A stretch of DNA of 64,000 nucleotides from positions 27,224,154-27,288,153 of the forward strand of contig CM037783.1 in assembly GCA_021229015.1 (NCBI GenBank). Reading direction: 5' to 3'. Positions within the stretch are counted from its first letter, which is position 1. Every line of letters begins with the position of its first letter. The DNA is from Solen grandis (lineage: Eukaryota; Mollusca; Bivalvia; Adapedonta; Solenidae). The notes under the pieces are model-generated. The model saw nothing but the letters and a program-made list of their open reading frames with translations. It did not search any database and was not told the DNA's origin. Position numbers and translations under genes: made by a program. Shown here piece after piece: positions 58,998 through 64,000 of the stretch.

Positions 58998-61726
58998 CTA
59001 GATTTCATTCGTTGATACGAATGATAGGACTTTCTGCTACATTTGTCAAATACTTAAAAGCAAAAAAAGTAAGAGGATATGTAATTGCAGCCTTTAACTT
59101 GCTTTTGTATGGCCATAACTTAAATGAACTTTGAAAAATAAACCGTTTAACTTGGAGGAAATGGCAAAAGTAACTGAAAATCATTTTTTTTATATCGATT
59201 TATTTAACTTGGACTATTTTTATAATCTATTTTTACAAATCAAATTTATTTAAAACGCTTACAATTCGAATTCCATCCTGTAATAATGGCTGTAGACCGC
59301 GTACAAGTGTGTGTAGACAACGTCAAGTTTGATGTCACATGACATCATAGGCATAAGAAAATCAATGAATTGAAATATTAAGTATCTTAAATAATTTTTT
59401 CATGCTCCTTGCAACTTTGCAACATATAGAAATTAACACGTAGATATATTAACATTCTTTTTGACCTTATGACGTCAAATAACGTTAATCCTCACAGAAT
59501 ATAAATAAGTCTTAAAAATTCAGTCCAAATATCAACTTTCTAAATCATCTCGAAGCGATTTTATATGTTTTTTGAAATTTGACGTCAATGTTTCGAAACT
59601 TGGATTCGCAATAGAACCATTGCTTTTCGTATTTTCGAATTTGTAAAACAGGACCCGAGATACACAACTAGAGCGTTACATATACATTCTTTGAAATTTG
59701 CTGAAAATTGGTCCAAAAATAATGGCTGTACACCGCGTAAAACCTTTTTGTCCTGACGTCAAATCTGATGTGATATAACGTCAAATTAATATGAATTACA
59801 TTGCAATCTAAAGCATTTCTAAAGTATATACCATAAGATTTCATGGTCCTGGGAAGTTAACAACATATTAAATTTACGCGTATATATCAGAAATAATTTT
59901 TGACCTTATGACGTCATATGACGTCAAATGACGTTCATCTTCATAGAATGTTAAACACTCTTGGAGACTTATTTACTTTCCAAATATTAGATTTCTAACT
60001 CATCTGGAAACGATTTTATACGTATTTAAAATTTGACGTCAATGGTTCGAATATTGGATCCGCCATAAAACCTTTGCATTTTTGATTTTGGAAGAACGGA
60101 CACTAGGATGCTCAACTATAACCTAATGTACACTTTCTGTGAAATTTTTATGAAAATCGTTTCATAAACAATGGCTGTAGACCGCGTACAAACTTTTGCA
60201 GCATATGGCAGTTGTAACGTCATATGACGTCATAGGCATATGAAAATTGTAGAATTAAAAATATCAACGTTTGAAGCAAAATGTCATATAATTTCCATTT
60301 CCATGGACCATTTTAACATATAGAAATTTTCTTGTAAATATTAGAAATAGATTTTCATGTAATGACGTCATCTGACGTCACATGACGTTCATTTTCACAA
60401 AAACGTTCAGTCATCCATAAACCTACATAATGTTCAAATATCAACTTTCCATCTCATATGGGACCGATTTTATAAGCATTTGAAAATTAACGACCTCGGT
60501 TCGAATCTTGGATTCTCCATAGAACCATGGTCTTTTAGAATTTTGAAAAACTGATAGGGGATGCACAACTAGATCTTAATATACACATTCTGTGAAAATT
60601 TGATGAAGATCGGTTCATAAGTAATGGCTGTAGACCGCGTACAAACCTTTGTAGATTATGTTAAGTGTGACGTCATATGACGTCATATGCTTATAAAAAA
60701 TATTGAAATAGAAAATATATTGTCTGAAACATATGCCATTAAATTCTTATTACTCTTCGACCATTTCAACATAAAGAAATAATCTTGTTAATTTTAGTAA
60801 TATATTTTCATATAATGACGTCACGTGACGTCATATGATGCAAATTTTCAAAATATTTTTAAGACTCCGAGAGACCTACATACTGACCAAATATCAACTT
60901 TTTATCTAAATAGGACTGATTTTATAAGCATTTAAAATTTACGACCTTGGTTCGAATCTTGGATTCGCTATAGAACCTTGGCAATTTCGAATTTTGAGAA
61001 ACGGACACAGGGATGCACAACTAGAACTTAATATACACATTCTGTGAAAATTTGATGAAAATCGGTTCATTAATAATGGCTCTGGACGGCGTACAATCTT
61101 TTGTAGCTTATTTCACGTGTGCCGTCATATGACGTCATAGGCATATGAAAATCATAGAAATCAAAATTTCAGCTATTGATGCATGTGTCATTAAGTTTTC
61201 ATTGCCCTTCGACAATTTCAACATATAGAAATATTCTTGTTAATATTAGAAATACATTATCATATAATGACGTCACGTGACGTCATATGACATTTATTTT
61301 CACAAAATGTTTAAAACTTCTCGAGACCTATAAACTGACTAAATATCAACTTTCTATTTTAAATAGGACAGATTTTATAAGCATTTAAAAATTTACGACC
61401 TTGGTTCGAATCTTGGATTCGCTATAGAACCATGGACTTTTCGAATTTTGAAAAACGGACACCGGGATTCACAACTAAACCTTAATATACACAATCTGTG
61501 AAAATATGATGAAAATCGGTTGACAAACAATGGCTGTAGGCCGCGTACAAACTTTTGTAGCATATTTCAAATGTGACGTCATATGACGTCATAGACAAAT
61601 GAAAATCATAGAAATCAAAATTTCCTCACGAGACTAATAAGCCATAAAAATTTCATCGGCCTAGGATTATTGCAACATAGAAAAATAAGCGTTTAGTTAG
61701 GAAGAAAAAAAGAATAATAATAATAA
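58998..61726 (+). mobile_element. F2 'B-type' element, second copy
   Basis: Same order as 54255-57076, with scattered substitutions and small indels. The right end differs: it lacks the two 3' hairpins and finishes with the unit end seen at 58.9 kb (TTCCTCACG, ATAAGCGTTTAGTTAGGAAG) and (AAT)n. Confidence 0.85.
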
Positions 61727-61897
61727 CTAGATTTCATTCGTTGATACGAATGATAGGACTTTCTGCTAACATTGAAAAAATATAAAGATTAATTCCGTTA
61801 GGAAGAATATATATTAAATTCCCTACCTTTTACTCTTTTTTTTCGTATGGACTTCTCATGCATGAACTTTTTGAAATAAGCCATATTCCAAAAATAA

Positions 61898-63011
61898 ACA
61901 AGTAACTGGTGTTGCAAGCAACACATGAGTCCCCTACCGGTGAGGTGCATAATTTTTCCATTACCACACCAACCAGAATTTTGGTCCAAAAAAAAACAAA
62001 ACTTTGGTAAAAGTAAATGTAAGGGAATATTTAAGTTATGACCATTTAAGCAAGACTTACATGTAGAGTTGTTGTCTCTGCTGTGCCCACTATACAATTC
62101 ATGCAAGCAAGACAGATGCAAGAAATAGAATTAATAATAGTTACCTTGCCTGATCCAAAATGTTTTTCTTTAGTGTTTAGTCTTGTTGATGAGAAATGAG
62201 AACTTTCACTCTGCATCACCACCCTGACTATATACATGCCTTATAAAATTTATTATAAAGTTATCGCGGTCGCGGGATCCTATTTTTTGCCATATTTTCA
62301 CTATTTCCGTTACCATAGCAACCAAAATTTTAGTCAAAGAACAAAAATAAAATGATGTGCATAATCTACATATTGCCATCTAGTCATATACCAAGTTTCA
62401 TCAAGTTAGCTTGTTTAGTTATAAAGTTCTCATGGGATCCCATTTTTGCCATATTTTCACTATTTCCATTAACATAGCAACCAAATTTTAGTTAAGAACA
62501 AAAATAAAAAAGTGCATAATCACAATTGCCATCTAGTCATATACCAAGTTTCATCAAGTTAGCTTGCTTAGTTATAAAGTTATCGCGGGATCCCATTTTT
62601 TTGCCATATTTTCACTATTTCCGTTACCATAGCAACCACAAATTTAGTCGAATAAAAAGAAATAAAACAATGTACATAATCTACACATTGCCATCTAGTC
62701 ATATACCAAGTTTCATCAAGTTAGCTTGCTTAGTTATAAAGTTATCGCGGGATCCCATTTTTGCCATATTTTCACTATTTCCGTTACCATAGCAACCACA
62801 ATTTAGTGAAAAAAAAATAAAAAGTCATAATCTCACATTGCATCTAGTCATAAACCAAGTTTCATCAAGTTAGCTTGCTTAGTTATTAAGTTATCGCGGG
62901 ATCCAGATTTGAGCGGACAGACAGACGGACGGACAGACGGACGGACGGACGGACAGACGGAGGGCAAACCTATAGTCCCCTCCGGTGTGAACTCCGGTAG
63001 GGGACTAATAA
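61898..63011 (+). mobile_element. F4 element nested in A'
   Basis: Same 5' hairpin (GTGTTGC/GCAACAC, 61909-61924) and 3' hairpin (62974-63006) as at 50268-51238, with five core units in place of four. Confidence 0.85.
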
Positions 63012-63341
63012 ATCTTTATTTTGATATCGCTTTCTTATAACTTGACCAATTTTACTATTCTAGGTACCAAAATAAATGGCCTGAAATTCCATTGTAGCAT
63101 ATTTGGTTCTAGTTTTATAGGTATTCAAATATAAACAATTAAACTTAAACCTCTTAATTCTGCATATCAAAATTCTTTTTTTATTTTCGTGTACAGTCGC
63201 GGGAATGAAATAGTAAATGCTACCATGCAATAGAATCGTCGACGCGTGTAGCCTCGTGAGTAAAATTCAAATAACGCTTGTACATACGATCGAGACGACT
63301 GTATTACACAAAGTTACTAAATTTTGCGCTTTTAGCTAATG

Positions 63342-63869
63342 CCTTGGTCACACATTCAGGATTTTTACTGCCGTCCTTGATAGGACCATTCCCGATTAAA
63401 ATGTGTCAAAAGTCTGATCAAGATCCTGTGATTCGTGGCTGGAAATTCAAACTTATTAAAATTTGTAAAAACATTTATTTAATCACGACAACAATCAGAT
63501 ATTGTTCAGGAGGCGTCCCGATCCAGCCGTTTCCAGCAGAATTCGTCCCGATTATCCCGTTCTCAATCCGATTCTGATCCGATACAGCAGAATCTGTCAC
63601 GACATAGTCACGATTGTAATCCGACTAGACAAAATCGGCTGAGTTTCCCGAATGTTACGGGACGCACCTAACTGTCAGGAGTGCTTGGCCGACCTCTCCG
63701 GACCATTCCCGATCCGTAGGACTCTGTTACGAACATATACGACTGCGTTCAGACAATGATAGGACATTGAGGATAGTAATCCGACTTTTTCGCTTTTCGT
63801 GTCGTAGCGCTGTCTGATCTCAAACGGGAGCCATAATCGGCACTGTGTGAACGCCGCATTACAGACAAA
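63342..63869. mobile_element. 528-bp TIR element in A'
   Basis: Sequence and flanking TTAGCT duplication are the same as at 51570-52097, so it was inserted before A and A' were duplicated. Confidence 0.65.
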
Positions 63870-64000
63870 TTAGCTTGCAGCGTCTTGAACGGATGACATG
63901 TGTTGATCATTTTGTTTCAAACGTCTACACTTATACACGCTCATGGTATCTCAAGCTGGCAATTAAATTACATTGTATTACATATATTTTCACTTAGGTT

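Larger units (their letters stand above)
61727..64000 (+). mobile_element. Second copy of the A-type element (A'), cut by the window edge
   Basis: Near-identical to 50097-52228, including the nested F4 element and the 528-bp insertion. The offset is 11630 before and 11772 after the F4 core because A' has one extra core unit. Several short base losses in A' cluster in the F4 core near 62465-62530 and 62800-62850. Confidence 0.9.

Overview
The window reads as intergenic and intronic DNA of a large, AT-rich, repeat-dense animal genome, most likely a marine bivalve (a heterodont clam fits best). Supporting signs are spliced genes with GT/AG introns, several tRNA-derived SINEs, cut-and-paste transposons with terminal inverted repeats (TIRs), and many short elements with tandem core repeats of about 160 bp ending in a GACGGACG-type tract and a terminal hairpin. 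That design is typical of bivalve 'pearl'/Helitron-like elements; this comparison is from memory and no search was run. One 100-base run of N (36846-36945) marks a scaffold gap.

Coding content is small. The clearest host gene lies at 39057-43199 (+): four exons encode a type II membrane protein resembling the DUF1647 / glycosyltransferase-like family. An in-frame TAA at 42993 interrupts it, yet the same frame stays open for 67 more family-like codons. A single internal exon of an SLC36-type amino-acid transporter lies at 22960-23235 (-). A Mutator-like transposon at 28949-31395, with a perfect 9-bp target-site duplication, carries a FLYWCH exon and a truncated MULE transposase exon. Three weaker candidate exons on the minus strand (11606-11929, 12380-12635, 37024-37253) are not recognised.

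Layout: 1-6283 nested hairpin-ended elements; 6.3-9.7 kb foldback hairpin, SINE pieces, a 320-bp-period element and a MITE; 9.7-18.4 kb mostly unique sequence with a MITE, one hairpin-ended element, GA microsatellite and SINEs; 18.5-22.1 kb minus-oriented element copies; 22.9 kb SLC36 exon; 24.6-28.3 kb two further elements and a G-rich minisatellite; 28.9-32.8 kb the MULE and a second TIR element; 33.1-36.6 kb more elements and a palindromic minisatellite; 39-43.2 kb the DUF1647-like gene; 44.5-45.7 kb a SINE and a 29-bp minisatellite; 46-64 kb a head-to-tail array of TGACGTCA-rich elements that includes a near-identical 2.2-kb duplication.

The main discovery candidate is a shared grammar across at least six otherwise different repeat families. 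Each has a 5' start close to ACWAGW (seen in five of six), a small hairpin, and a family-specific 'password' of 8-11 bases. Tandem core units of about 130-160 bp, or multiples, follow, and the 3' end is a hairpin whose stem repeats the password and its complement, followed by AATAA or AAAA. The password differs between families, but the 5' copy and the 3' stem match within each family.
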